From Massilia sp. Root418 (GTDB lineage Bacteria; Pseudomonadota; Gammaproteobacteria; Burkholderiales; Burkholderiaceae_D), in the NCBI RefSeq assembly GCF_001425265.1, contig NZ_LMEC01000026.1, positions 186,001-250,000 of the forward strand: a stretch of 64,000 nt of DNA. Direction: 5' to 3'. A program made the position numbers and the translations under genes. The notes under the pieces are model-generated. The model searched no databases, was not told the DNA's origin, and saw nothing but the letters and a program-made list of their open reading frames with translations. Positions 33,646 through 41,805 of this stretch are shown here, piece by piece (position 1 is the first letter of the stretch; each line of letters starts with the position of its first letter).

Positions 33646-34033
33646 ACTTTTCTCCTGGTCCCGGACCGGCCGGTATCAGGAGTGAAACGAAACAGGCGGG
33701 GAAAAGGGGTTAAAGCGGGACAAAAATTATGTCCTCGCTAACGAAAAGACCAGATAAGCGTGCAGGAAAGCCGGAAATGCGTTATAGTAGCGGCTTGTGC
33801 GCTGCAACACGCAGTCGACACTTAGAATAACAGCAGCTACGCAAGCCTTAGCGCATCGTCCCGATGACGCTTATAAAGCCCCCCGCCTTGTGTGTCGAAT
33901 AAGACACCGTCCCGGCGCAAAGCTTTTGTGCCGAAATTTCTAATCTGGTTTGTTAGAGTCATTTCGTTTGGTTGGCGTTGCTATTTTGCGTTCTGCGTTT
34001 TTGCATGAACGCTGATTTTTACGAAAGATAAGA
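33646..34033 (+). promoter_or_regulatory. Promoter region and structured leader of the rhlE-type helicase
   Basis: 388 bp without a gene. A -10-like TATAGT lies at 33783-33788, without a clean -35, which would give a leader of about 240 nt. The leader can form several hairpins: GCATCG/CGATG near 33850-33870, GTGTC/GACAC at 33893-33908, and CGGCGCAAA/TTTGTGCCG at 33913-33933. The last 100 bases are T-rich (TTTGCGTTCTGCGTTTTTGC). Long structured leaders are usual for cold-induced or autoregulated DEAD-box helicases; here that is inference. Confidence 0.5.
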
Positions 34034-35491
34034 ATGACTTTTGAAGCACTTGGTATCAACACGTCCGTACTCAAAGCCCTGACCGACGCCGGCTACACCA
34101 AGCCTACGCCCGTACAGGAGCAAGCTGTGCCCGCCGCTATCGCAGGCAAGGATCTGTTGGTATCTTCCCAGACCGGTTCCGGCAAGACCGCAGCATTCAT
34201 GCTGCCGTCGCTGACCCGTCTGGCCGCACTGCCGCCGGCTGCCGCCGGCAAGACCCCTAATCAGGAAATGCAAGCCGCCAAAGCGCGCGGCGAGCGTCCA
34301 CGTTTCAAAGCTGCACAGCCAAAAATGCTGGTGTTGACCCCAACCCGCGAACTGGCCCTGCAAGTGACCACCAATACCGACAAGTATGCAGTGAACCTGC
34401 GTGGCATCAAGGCCGTGTCCATCCTGGGCGGTATGCCTTACCCTAAACAGATGCAACTGCTGTCGCGCAATCCGGAAATCCTGGTGGCGACCCCTGGCCG
34501 TCTGATCGACCATATGGAATCGGGCAAGATCGATTTCTCCCAGCTGCAAATCCTGGTGCTGGACGAAGCCGACCGCATGCTGGACATGGGCTTCATCGAC
34601 GACATCGAGAAGATCGTTGCCGCCACCCCGGACAGCCGCCAGACCATGCTGTTCTCGGCCACCCTGGACGGCGTGGTGGGCAATATGGCCCGCCGCATCA
34701 CCAAGGATCCGATGGTCATCCAGATCATCAGCGCCGCCAACAAGCACGAGAACATCTCGCAGCGCGTGCACTTCGTGGACGACCTGTCGCACAAGAACCG
34801 CCTGCTGGACCACCTGCTGCGCGACGAAACGCTGGACCAGGCAGTGGTGTTCACGGCCACCAAGCGTGACGCCGACACCATCGCCGACCGCCTGAACATC
34901 GCCGGTTTCTCAGCAGCGGCACTGCACGGCGATATGCACCAGGGCGCGCGCAACCGCACCCTGGACAGCATGCGCCGCGGCCAGGTGAAAGTGCTGGTGG
35001 CAACCGACGTCGCGGCCCGCGGCATCGACGTTCCGACCATCACCCACGTGTTCAACTACGACCTGCCGAAGTTCGCTGAAGATTATGTGCACCGCATCGG
35101 CCGTACCGGCCGTGCCGGCCGCAATGGCCTGGCGATCTCGCTGGTAAACCACGCCGAAGGCATGAACGTGAAGCGCATCGAGCGCTTCACCAAGCAGCTG
35201 ATCCCGGTCACCACCATCGAAGGTTTCGAGCCTAAGCGCACCGCTCCTCCGCGTTCGGCTGCCCGTCCAGGCGGCTGGAAGCCGGGTGACAACCGTGGCG
35301 CCAAGCCAGGCCAGCGCAGCTTCAGCAAGCCGGGCGCACCGCGCAAGGAAGGCGGCGGCTACCCGCGTGAAGGCGGTTCGGGCGGCTACCCGCGCGAAGG
35401 CGCGAGCACCGGCGGCGGCTTCAACCGTGAAGGCGGCGGCTACAAGGGCGCCCGCACCGACGGCGCGCGCCGCAGCTACGGCGACCGTTAA
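34034..35491 (+). CDS. rhlE: DEAD-box ATP-dependent RNA helicase (RhlE type)
   Basis: RNA helicase of 485 residues with all core motifs: Q-motif (GYTKPTPVQEQ), I (SQTGSGKT), Ia (PTRELALQ), II (VLDEADRML), III (FSATL), V (DVAARGID) and VI (HRIGRTGRAGR). The C-terminal 90 residues are basic and glycine-rich with repeated GGYPREG units, a typical RNA-binding tail. It unwinds RNA in ribosome assembly or decay. It has its own long leader and a strong terminator, so it is monocistronic. Confidence 0.93.
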   Translation: MTFEALGINTSVLKALTDAGYTKPTPVQEQAVPAAIAGKDLLVSSQTGSGKTAAFMLPSLTRLAALPPAAAGKTPNQEMQAAKARGERPRFKAAQPKMLVLTPTRELALQVTTNTDKYAVNLRGIKAVSILGGMPYPKQMQLLSRNPEILVATPGRLIDHMESGKIDFSQLQILVLDEADRMLDMGFIDDIEKIVAATPDSRQTMLFSATLDGVVGNMARRITKDPMVIQIISAANKHENISQRVHFVDDLSHKNRLLDHLLRDETLDQAVVFTATKRDADTIADRLNIAGFSAAALHGDMHQGARNRTLDSMRRGQVKVLVATDVAARGIDVPTITHVFNYDLPKFAEDYVHRIGRTGRAGRNGLAISLVNHAEGMNVKRIERFTKQLIPVTTIEGFEPKRTAPPRSAARPGGWKPGDNRGAKPGQRSFSKPGAPRKEGGGYPREGGSGGYPREGASTGGGFNREGGGYKGARTDGARRSYGDR

Positions 35492-35510
35492 TCGGCGCTA
35501 GGCTCTGACG

Positions 35511-35544
35511 AAAAGCCACCGAAAAAAATCGGTGGCTTTTTTTT
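35511..35544 (+). terminator. Intrinsic terminator of the helicase gene
   Basis: AAAAGCCACCGA (35511-35522) pairs with TCGGTGGCTTTT (35529-35540), loop of six A residues, followed by an uninterrupted T-run (eight Ts from the end of the stem onward). A strong rho-independent terminator. Confidence 0.95.
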
Positions 35545-35603
35545 CGTCCCGGTCATATACTTGCGTACTCAAGCACTAATCAAACGATATTCAAGGAGTT
35601 ATC

Positions 35604-36056
35604 GTGGAAAACATTACCGGCGACGCCGCCCTCGACTTCTGCCTGCGGCTGGCGCGCGCGCAAGCGGCCATGGTGCGCCGCCTGGACGCCGCGCTGGGTG
35701 GCCACTTCGGCCTGAGCTTCGGCGACTTCATGCTGCTGAACCACCTGGCCAGGGCGCCCGGCGGCCGCCTGCGCCGCGTGGACTTGGCCGAGCGCCAGGG
35801 CCTGACCGCGTCCGGCGTCACGCGCACCCTGCTGCCACTGGAGAAGAACGGCATGGTGGCGCGCCAGCCAGACCCGCGCGACGCGCGCGTCGGCTACGCC
35901 GTCATCACCTCCGCCGGGCACGAGATGCTGGACAACGCCATGGTGACGGCACGCGAAGTGAGCGCCGAACTGCTGCGCAATTCCGACCCGGCGCAGCTGG
36001 ACGCGCTGGCCGCCGTGCTGGGCAGCGTGGCCGGCATGAACCTGACCAACAGCTGA
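35604..36056 (+). CDS. MarR family transcriptional regulator
   Basis: Winged-helix regulator of 150 residues: LSFGDFMLLNHLA, RRVDLAERQGLTASGVTRTLLPLEKNGMVARQPDPRDARVGYAVIT is the MarR HTH and wing. It starts with GTG at 35604, with AAGGAG eight bases upstream; there is no in-frame ATG nearby. An MFS transporter gene follows 11 bp later, so this is probably a regulator-exporter operon in which MarR represses its own unit until a small ligand binds. Confidence 0.92.
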   Translation: MENITGDAALDFCLRLARAQAAMVRRLDAALGGHFGLSFGDFMLLNHLARAPGGRLRRVDLAERQGLTASGVTRTLLPLEKNGMVARQPDPRDARVGYAVITSAGHEMLDNAMVTAREVSAELLRNSDPAQLDALAAVLGSVAGMNLTNS

Positions 36057-36067
36057 GGGGCGCAGCC

Positions 36068-37468
36068 ATGACGACACCCCGCCCTCCCCGCCCGCCGCGC
36101 TCCCCCATCCTGCGCGACAAAAACTTCCGCTGGCTGCTCAGCGGCGGCGTCATCTCCGGCTTCGGCGACCAGTTCACCATGATCGCCCTGCCCTGGCTGG
36201 TGCTCACCATGACCGGCGACCCGCTCGCGCTGGGCGCGGTAATCGCCATCATGAGCGTGCCGCGCGCCGTGTTCATGCTGGTGGGCGGCGCACTGGTGGA
36301 CCGCTACTCGCCCCGGCGCGTGCTGATGCTGACCAAATACGCCAACGCGGCGCTGCTTGCCGCGCTGGCCTGGCTGGTGCTGTGCGCGCCGGCCCTGCTG
36401 TCGCTGCCGCTGCTGTACGCCCTGGCCCTGGGACTGGGCCTGGCGCAAGCGTTCTCTATCCCTTCCGGCACCTCCATCATGCCGCAGGTGGTGCCGCCCG
36501 AGCACCTGCAAGCGGCCAACGGCGCCATGATGGGCATGCGCCAGCTCACCATGCTGGCCGGGCCCGTGCTCGCCGCGCTGCTGATTGCCCTTGCAGGCGA
36601 CGGCGGCGCCGCATCGCACGGCCCTGCAGCCAGTGCCGGCATCGCTGCGCATGGCAACGCCGCCAGCGCCGGCGCCGGCGGTCCGGCGGCTGGTGCGGCG
36701 CTGCATGCGCCGGCGGGCGCCCTGGGCATCGGCCTGGCATTCGCGTTCGACTGCTTCACTTTCCTGTTCACCGCCTGGACGCTGGCGCAGGTGCGCATGC
36801 GCGAAGGCGCCGCGGCGCCCGCCGGCCCGCCGCAGTCGATCTTTGCTTCGGTGGCCGAGGGCCTGCTGACGGTGTGGCGCGACGTCGCACTGCGCACCTG
36901 CTTCATCTACTGGTCAGTGGTGGCGGTGTTCGTCGGCGGTGCCATGCAGGTGGCGCTGCCGCTGCTGGCCAGCCGTAACCTGCACGGCGCCGCTTCGCTC
37001 GGCGTGCTGACCGGCGCGCACGGCACCGGCATGCTGCTCGGGATGGCGCTGTCCAGTGCCGGCATCTCGCTGCGCCTGGGCGGCTTCGGCGCGACCCTGC
37101 TGGCCATCGACGCCATTGTTGCGCTGCTGCTGGCGCCGCTGGGCGCCATCAGCGCCACCTGGCAGGGCGCCGCCCTGCTGCTGTTGGCCGGCACGCTGGC
37201 GGGCTTCATGCAGATTGCCGTGTTCACCTGGATCCAGGGCAGTGTGCCGCCGCGCATGCTGGGCCGCGCGATGAGCATCTTCATGTTCATCTTCATGGGC
37301 CTGGCGCCGCTGTCGGCGGCGGCGATCGGTGCACTGTTGAAGGTGGTGTCGCTGGCGCAGCTGTTTGCCGGCGGCAGCGTGCTGCTGCTGGCTGTGAGCG
37401 GGCTGGCCTGGGCGCTGACGCCGATGGCGGCGATTGGCGCGGACGGCGGGTTACGCGCGAAGCGCTAA
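36068..37468 (+). CDS. MFS transporter (probable efflux protein)
   Basis: Inner-membrane transporter of 466 residues with about 12 helices. LSGGVISGFGDQFTMIALPWLVL and LVGGALVDRYSPRRVLMLTKY are the typical first helices and MFS loop motif. A low-complexity Gly/Ala/His insert lies in the loop at about 178-220. The substrate is unknown. It shares an operon with the MarR gene. The last six codons and the TAA stop (37466-37468) are supplied by a REP-like palindrome, which suggests that the original 3' end was replaced or extended. Confidence 0.88.
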   Translation: MTTPRPPRPPRSPILRDKNFRWLLSGGVISGFGDQFTMIALPWLVLTMTGDPLALGAVIAIMSVPRAVFMLVGGALVDRYSPRRVLMLTKYANAALLAALAWLVLCAPALLSLPLLYALALGLGLAQAFSIPSGTSIMPQVVPPEHLQAANGAMMGMRQLTMLAGPVLAALLIALAGDGGAASHGPAASAGIAAHGNAASAGAGGPAAGAALHAPAGALGIGLAFAFDCFTFLFTAWTLAQVRMREGAAAPAGPPQSIFASVAEGLLTVWRDVALRTCFIYWSVVAVFVGGAMQVALPLLASRNLHGAASLGVLTGAHGTGMLLGMALSSAGISLRLGGFGATLLAIDAIVALLLAPLGAISATWQGAALLLLAGTLAGFMQIAVFTWIQGSVPPRMLGRAMSIFMFIFMGLAPLSAAAIGALLKVVSLAQLFAGGSVLLLAVSGLAWALTPMAAIGADGGLRAKR

Positions 37469-37479
37469 CCCGCCCTACG
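37445..37479. repeat. REP-like palindrome, copy 2
   Basis: GGCGGGTTA-CGCG..CGC-TAACCCGCC with trailing CTACG. The outer stem GGCGGGTTA/TAACCCGCC is perfect (9 bp) with a GCGC/GCGC inner stem. It overlaps the end of the MFS gene: the TAA in its right arm is the stop codon. Confidence 0.85.
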
Positions 37480-37586
37480 GTATGCTGCGGTATCGGCGCT
37501 GCGCGGCGTCGCGCTTTCGCCACGCTTTGGCCCCGGGGCGCGCCTTTTCGTACACAATGGGCGCATCACCCCCTGGAGAACAGCGC

Positions 37587-38444
37587 ATGACGAAGCAGAT
37601 TATGAACCATACTTTTCTCGCCACACTGGCGCTGCTGGGCGCAGGCGCCGCGCAGGCGGTGGACTGGAGCGACACCGCGCTGAGCTACCGCTACGGCACG
37701 CACTTCGCGGAGCCGTTCAATCCTGCGGACATCAAGAAGAATATCGTTAACCTGAGCCACGTGAACGGCTACGCCTACGGCAAGAACTTCATCAGCGCGG
37801 ACCTGCTGCTGTCCGACAAGACCGATCCGAAAAGCGTGGGCTCGGACGATGGCGCGCGCGAGGTGTACGTGCTGTACCGCCATACGCTGGACCTGGGCAA
37901 GGTCACGGGCAGGAATTTCAAGATGGGGGCCATGCGCGGCCTGGGCTTCACGGCCGGCTTCGACTTCAACGTCAAGCACGACGCAGGCTATAACTCGCGC
38001 AAGCGCATGCTGGTGGCCGGTCCCACGCTCAACCTGGACGTGCCTGGCTTTCTCGACATTAGCCTGCTGGCCCTGTGGGAAAGCAATGCACCCTACAGCG
38101 GCTTCTCGAAAACCGCCACGCCGCGCTACGACTACGACGTGCACCCCATGCTGAACCTGGTGTGGGGCATTCCCTTCAACGCGGGCGTGCCGCTGTCCTT
38201 CGAAGGCTACGCCAACTTCATCGGCAACAAGGGCACCAACGAGTTCGGCGCGGCCACCAAGCCGGAAACCAACATTGACATGCAGGTCATGTACGACATG
38301 AGCGCGGCCGTGGGCGCGGCCAAGAACACCTTCAAGGTCGGCATCGAGTACCAGTTCTGGAAGAACAAGTTCGGCAACAGCGACAAGGGCAATCCTGGCG
38401 CCACCGCGCGCACCCCCATGGTACGCGCGGAGTACCACTTCTGA
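37587..38444 (+). CDS. Tsx-like outer membrane nucleoside channel protein
   Basis: Outer-membrane beta-barrel of 285 residues with a signal peptide (LALLGAGAAQAVDW). WSDTALSYRYGTHFAEP is the Tsx-family opening and the chain ends in Phe (MVRAEYHF), as outer-membrane barrels do. The pattern of alternating strands runs throughout. Tsx channels pass nucleosides; whether this one does is unproven. TGGAGA precedes ATG 37587; ATG 37602 is an alternative. It is convergent with the glycerate kinase gene, one base apart. Confidence 0.82.
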   Translation: MTKQIMNHTFLATLALLGAGAAQAVDWSDTALSYRYGTHFAEPFNPADIKKNIVNLSHVNGYAYGKNFISADLLLSDKTDPKSVGSDDGAREVYVLYRHTLDLGKVTGRNFKMGAMRGLGFTAGFDFNVKHDAGYNSRKRMLVAGPTLNLDVPGFLDISLLALWESNAPYSGFSKTATPRYDYDVHPMLNLVWGIPFNAGVPLSFEGYANFIGNKGTNEFGAATKPETNIDMQVMYDMSAAVGAAKNTFKVGIEYQFWKNKFGNSDKGNPGATARTPMVRAEYHF

Positions 38445-38445
38445 G

Positions 38446-39714
38446 CTAAGCCTGCGGTTCCACGTAGATGGCGCGGAAGTCGTTCACGTTGGTCAGCGTC
38501 GGTCCGCACACGACGGACGCGCCCAGCGCCTGGAAGAAGCCGTGGCCGTCGTTGTTGGCCAGGCTCAGGCGGGGGTTGATGCGCTGGCCCCACGCCTTTT
38601 CCAGCATGTCCGGCCCGATGATGGCGCCGGCGATCTCCTCCTGCCCGTCCACGCCGTCGGTGTCGCAGGCGATGGCGTAGATGCCGGGGTGCCCGTTCAG
38701 CGACACGCCCAGCGACAGCAGGAACTCCACGTTGCGCCCACCCCTGCCTTTGCCGCGTATCGTCACGGTTGTTTCGCCGCCGGAGAGCAGCACGCACGGC
38801 GCCTCGAACGGCTGCCCGCGCATGGCCACCTGGCGCGCAATGCCGGCCATGACGATGCCGACGTCGCGCGCCTCTCCCTCGATGCTGTCGCCCATGATGT
38901 AGGGCGTGATGCCGGCCTTGCGCGCCACCTCGGCCGCCGCCTCCAGCGCGATCTGCGGCGCGGTAATGAGGCGCACCTCGCTGCGCGCCAGGCGCGGATC
39001 GCCCGGCTTGATGCTCTCGCTGGCGCCTGATTCCAGCAACTGCGTCACCGCAGCCGGCACCGAGATGCCGTAGCGTTTCAGGATGTCCAGCGCGTCGGCG
39101 CAGGTGGTGGCGTCGGCGCAGGTGGGGCCGGACGCGATGTCGGCCGGGTTATCGCCCGGCACGTCGGAAATGAGCAGCGTTACCACGCGCGCCGGATGGC
39201 AGGCCGCCGCCAGCCGGCCGCCCTTGATGGCCGACAGGTGGCGCCGCACGCAGTTCATTTCGCCGATGGTGGCCCCGCTTTGCAGCAGCGCGCGGTTGAT
39301 CTCCTGCTTCACCGCCAGGTCCAGCGCAGGGTGCGGCATCGGCAGCAGCGCCGAGCCGCCGCCCGATATCAGGCAGATCACCAGGTCGTCCGCCGTCAGC
39401 CCCTGCACCATGGCCAGGATGCGGCGCGCCGCTTCCTGGCCCTTGGCGTCCGGCACCGGGTGCGCCGCTTCGGCGATCTCGATGCGCAGGCACGGCACGG
39501 CGTAGCCGTAGCGCGTGACCACCAGCCCGCTCAGCTCCCCCGGCCAGTGCTGCTCCAGCACGCGCGCCATCTCGGCCGACGCCTTGCCGGCGCCGATCAC
39601 CAGGGTGCGCCCGCGCGGCGGCTCGGGCAGGTGCGCGGGCAGGCAAAGCGAGGGCTGCGCCGCCGCCACGGCGGCGTCGAACATGCTGCGCAATAAAGTG
39701 GCTTGGAATGTCAT
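38446..39714 (-). CDS. Glycerate 2-kinase, MOFRL type (TtuD/GckA)
   Basis: Phosphorylates D-glycerate to 2-phosphoglycerate. The 422 residues contain the DUF4147 domain (RTLVIGAGKASAEMARVLEQ, LISGGGSALLPMP, ISDVPGD, ASGPT) and a C-terminal MOFRL domain (LLSGGETTVTIRGKGRGGRN, ACDTDGVDG). Some relatives are called hydroxypyruvate reductase, but kinase activity fits the operon better. It is the third gene after the aldolase and tartronate semialdehyde reductase, 13 bp downstream of the latter. Confidence 0.92.
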   Translation of the reverse strand: MTFQATLLRSMFDAAVAAAQPSLCLPAHLPEPPRGRTLVIGAGKASAEMARVLEQHWPGELSGLVVTRYGYAVPCLRIEIAEAAHPVPDAKGQEAARRILAMVQGLTADDLVICLISGGGSALLPMPHPALDLAVKQEINRALLQSGATIGEMNCVRRHLSAIKGGRLAAACHPARVVTLLISDVPGDNPADIASGPTCADATTCADALDILKRYGISVPAAVTQLLESGASESIKPGDPRLARSEVRLITAPQIALEAAAEVARKAGITPYIMGDSIEGEARDVGIVMAGIARQVAMRGQPFEAPCVLLSGGETTVTIRGKGRGGRNVEFLLSLGVSLNGHPGIYAIACDTDGVDGQEEIAGAIIGPDMLEKAWGQRINPRLSLANNDGHGFFQALGASVVCGPTLTNVNDFRAIYVEPQA

Positions 39715-39727
39715 GGGGTCCCCGGGC

Positions 39728-40624
39728 TTATTCAGGCAGCTTGGCGCCGATCTGGTAGTTTGCCATGATCTCCAGCGCGCGCACCAGCGCGGAATGGTCC
39801 CAGGCCTTGCCGCCGTGCGCCGAGCAGGTGTTGAACAGCTCCTGCGCCGTGGCGGTGTTGGGCAGGCTCACGCCGATGGCGCGCGCGCTGCTCAGCGCCA
39901 GGTTCAGGTCCTTCTGGTGCAGTTCGATGCGGAAGCCGGGATCGAAGGTGCGCTTGATCATGCGTTCGCCGTGCACCTCCAGGATGCGCGACGCGGCGAA
40001 ACCGCCCATCAGCGCCTGGCGCACCTTGCCCGGATCGGCGCCCATGCGCGAGGCGAACAGCAGGGCCTCGCCCACCGCCTCGATGTTCAGCGCGACGATG
40101 ATCTGGTTGGCCACCTTGGTGGTCTGGCCGTCGCCGTTGCCGCCCACCAGCGTGATGTTCTTGCCCATCAGTTCAAACAGCGGCTTGACCGCATTGAACG
40201 CCGCCTCGCTGCCGCCCACCATGATGGTCAGCGTGGCGGCCTTGGCGCCCACTTCGCCGCCGGACACCGGAGCATCCAGGTATTCGCAGCCCAGTTCATT
40301 GATGCGGGCCGCGAACTTCTTGGTTTCAATCGGCGAAATGGAGCTCATGTCCACCACCGTCTTGCCGGCGCTCAGACCCTGCGCCACGCCGCCTTCGCCG
40401 AACAGCACCTCGGCCACCTGCGGCGTGTCCGGCACCATCAGGATGATCACGTCGGCCTGCTGCGCCACTTCCGCGCTGCTGGCGCAGGCCACCGCGCCCA
40501 GTTCCACCAGCTCCGGCGGCAGCGGCTTGCGCTGCAAGACGAACAGCTCGTGCCCGCCCTTCAGCAGATTCGCCGCCATCGGCGCGCCCATGATGCCCAG
40601 GCCAATAAAGCCAACCTTACTCAT
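39728..40624 (-). CDS. garR: 2-hydroxy-3-oxopropionate (tartronate semialdehyde) reductase
   Basis: Reduces tartronate semialdehyde to D-glycerate with NAD(P)H. The 298-residue beta-hydroxyacid dehydrogenase has the dinucleotide motif GFIGLGIMGAPMAANL (4-19), the substrate motif DAPVSGGEVGA and the catalytic Lys in GQTTKVANQ. ATG 40624 is preceded by AAAGGAG; the frame stays open to 41200 but overlaps the aldolase. It is located between aldolase and kinase genes, as expected for the glucarate/galactarate route. GlxR is an alternative name, but no glyoxylate carboligase is here. Confidence 0.93.
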   Translation of the reverse strand: MSKVGFIGLGIMGAPMAANLLKGGHELFVLQRKPLPPELVELGAVACASSAEVAQQADVIILMVPDTPQVAEVLFGEGGVAQGLSAGKTVVDMSSISPIETKKFAARINELGCEYLDAPVSGGEVGAKAATLTIMVGGSEAAFNAVKPLFELMGKNITLVGGNGDGQTTKVANQIIVALNIEAVGEALLFASRMGADPGKVRQALMGGFAASRILEVHGERMIKRTFDPGFRIELHQKDLNLALSSARAIGVSLPNTATAQELFNTCSAHGGKAWDHSALVRALEIMANYQIGAKLPE

Positions 40625-40653
40625 ATCCTTGCTCCTTTGTGGATGGGCCGCGC

Positions 40654-41424
40654 TCAGGCGGCATTCTTGAATTTTCCTGCCAGCGCTTCGGCGCCGCGCG
40701 CCAGCAAGCCGATGTCGCTGCCTACTGCAGTGTAGGTGCAACCGGCCGCGATGTAACGGCGCGCCAGCGCCTCGTCCCCCATCAGCACGCCAGCGGCCTT
40801 GCCGGTGGCAACGATGCGGCGCACCGCGCCCTCGATGGCGGCCACCACGTCCGGGTGTTTCAAGTTGGCCAGGTGGCCCATGGAGGCGGCCAGGTCGCCG
40901 GGGCCGATGAAGATGCCGTCCACGCCCTCCACGGCGGCGATTTCCTCGATGTTGGCAATTGCCTCCGGCGTTTCCACCTGCAGCAGCACGCAAATATCGT
41001 CGCTGCTGGTGGCCCAGTAATCGGCCACGCGGCCATAGTCCGAGGCGCGCGCCGCGGTGGAAAACCCGCGCACGCCGTGCGGCGGATAGCGCGTGGCGGC
41101 GACCGCCTGGCGCGCCTCCTCGGCGTTCTGCACAAAAGGAATCAGCAGCGTTTGCGCGCCCACGTCGAGCAGGCGCTTGATCACCACGGTGTCGTTCCAC
41201 GGCGGGCGCACGATGGGCTGGGCCGTGCCTTGCGCAATCGCCTGCAGCTGGGAGTGCACCATGGGCAGCTCATTGGGCGAGTGCTCCATGTCCAGCAGCA
41301 GCCAGTCGAAGCCCGCATTGGCCAGCACCTCCACCGTGACATTGCTCGACAGCCCAGACCACAGGCCGATTTGCAGGGTGCCGCCCTTGAGGGTCCGCTT
41401 GAAATGGTTGATGCGTTTGCTCAT
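40654..41424 (-). CDS. garL: HpcH/HpaI family aldolase (probable 2-dehydro-3-deoxyglucarate aldolase)
   Basis: Class II aldolase of 256 residues that would split 5-dehydro-4-deoxy- or 2-dehydro-3-deoxy-D-glucarate to pyruvate and tartronate semialdehyde. The general-base His is in LLLDMEHSPNE, the metal ligands in LLQVETPEAIANIEEI and DGIFIGPGDLAASMG, and RGFSTAARASDYG matches GarL. ACAGGAG lies eight bases before the ATG. The following garR and glycerate kinase genes support GarL over the HpaI (aromatic) function. The upstream dehydratase genes are not in the window. Confidence 0.88.
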   Translation of the reverse strand: MSKRINHFKRTLKGGTLQIGLWSGLSSNVTVEVLANAGFDWLLLDMEHSPNELPMVHSQLQAIAQGTAQPIVRPPWNDTVVIKRLLDVGAQTLLIPFVQNAEEARQAVAATRYPPHGVRGFSTAARASDYGRVADYWATSSDDICVLLQVETPEAIANIEEIAAVEGVDGIFIGPGDLAASMGHLANLKHPDVVAAIEGAVRRIVATGKAAGVLMGDEALARRYIAAGCTYTAVGSDIGLLARGAEALAGKFKNAA

Positions 41425-41805
41425 GCCACTGCTCCTGTAAAGGTTGGTGATATTTATACAAACAACAAGTGATCAGTCGTCGTACGACTTATTGGAGTAT
41501 ATGCTGCGATGCGAAAAAAATGCAAGCCTGGACCAGGCTTGACGGTTTAATGAGATTGGCTTCCCCCCCTGTCCAGCGGCATATGGCGCGCCAAACCCAA
41601 GAGGCATTGATGAACGCTCACCTGATTTTCCGATCCGCTACCGCGGCCCGCTGCAGGCCTTACGCGAATTCCTGGGCGTCTGCCTGCCTCCGCCACTGCC
41701 ATGGCCGCCCGGCTAGACGCATGAAGCCACCGTCCTGGCGCCGGACCTCACATTAGCGCCCCGTAGTCAGTAGAATGGAGCTCTTTTCAAGTTCGGTGCA
41801 CAAGC
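41425..41805. other. Intergenic region between garL operon and LysR gene
   Basis: 381 bp without a supported gene. The garL side holds a palindromic operator candidate and a -10-like TATAAA (minus strand). Further along is CAAGCCTGG-A-CCAGGCTTG (41523-41541), a perfect inverted repeat with a one-base centre. An open frame of about 60 codons ending at the TAG near 41717 matches nothing I recognise and may be a decayed gene end. Confidence 0.5.
41479..41488. promoter_or_regulatory. Palindromic operator candidate GTCGTACGAC before garL
   Basis: GTCGTACGAC is a perfect 10-bp palindrome 55 bp upstream of the garL ATG, near where a -35 box would sit for the minus-strand -10 TATAAA. GntR/FadR-type regulators of sugar-acid genes often recognise such GTCGTACGAC-like sites. 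No regulator of that family is in the window. Confidence 0.5.

Noticed and set aside
31591..33741. 716-codon frame antisense to the VIT protein gene
   Set aside because: Shadow frame with low-complexity His/Arg/Gln content.
41469..41756. 95-codon plus-strand frame between garL and the LysR gene
   Set aside because: It begins in the operator region, has no recognisable sequence and no ribosome-binding site.
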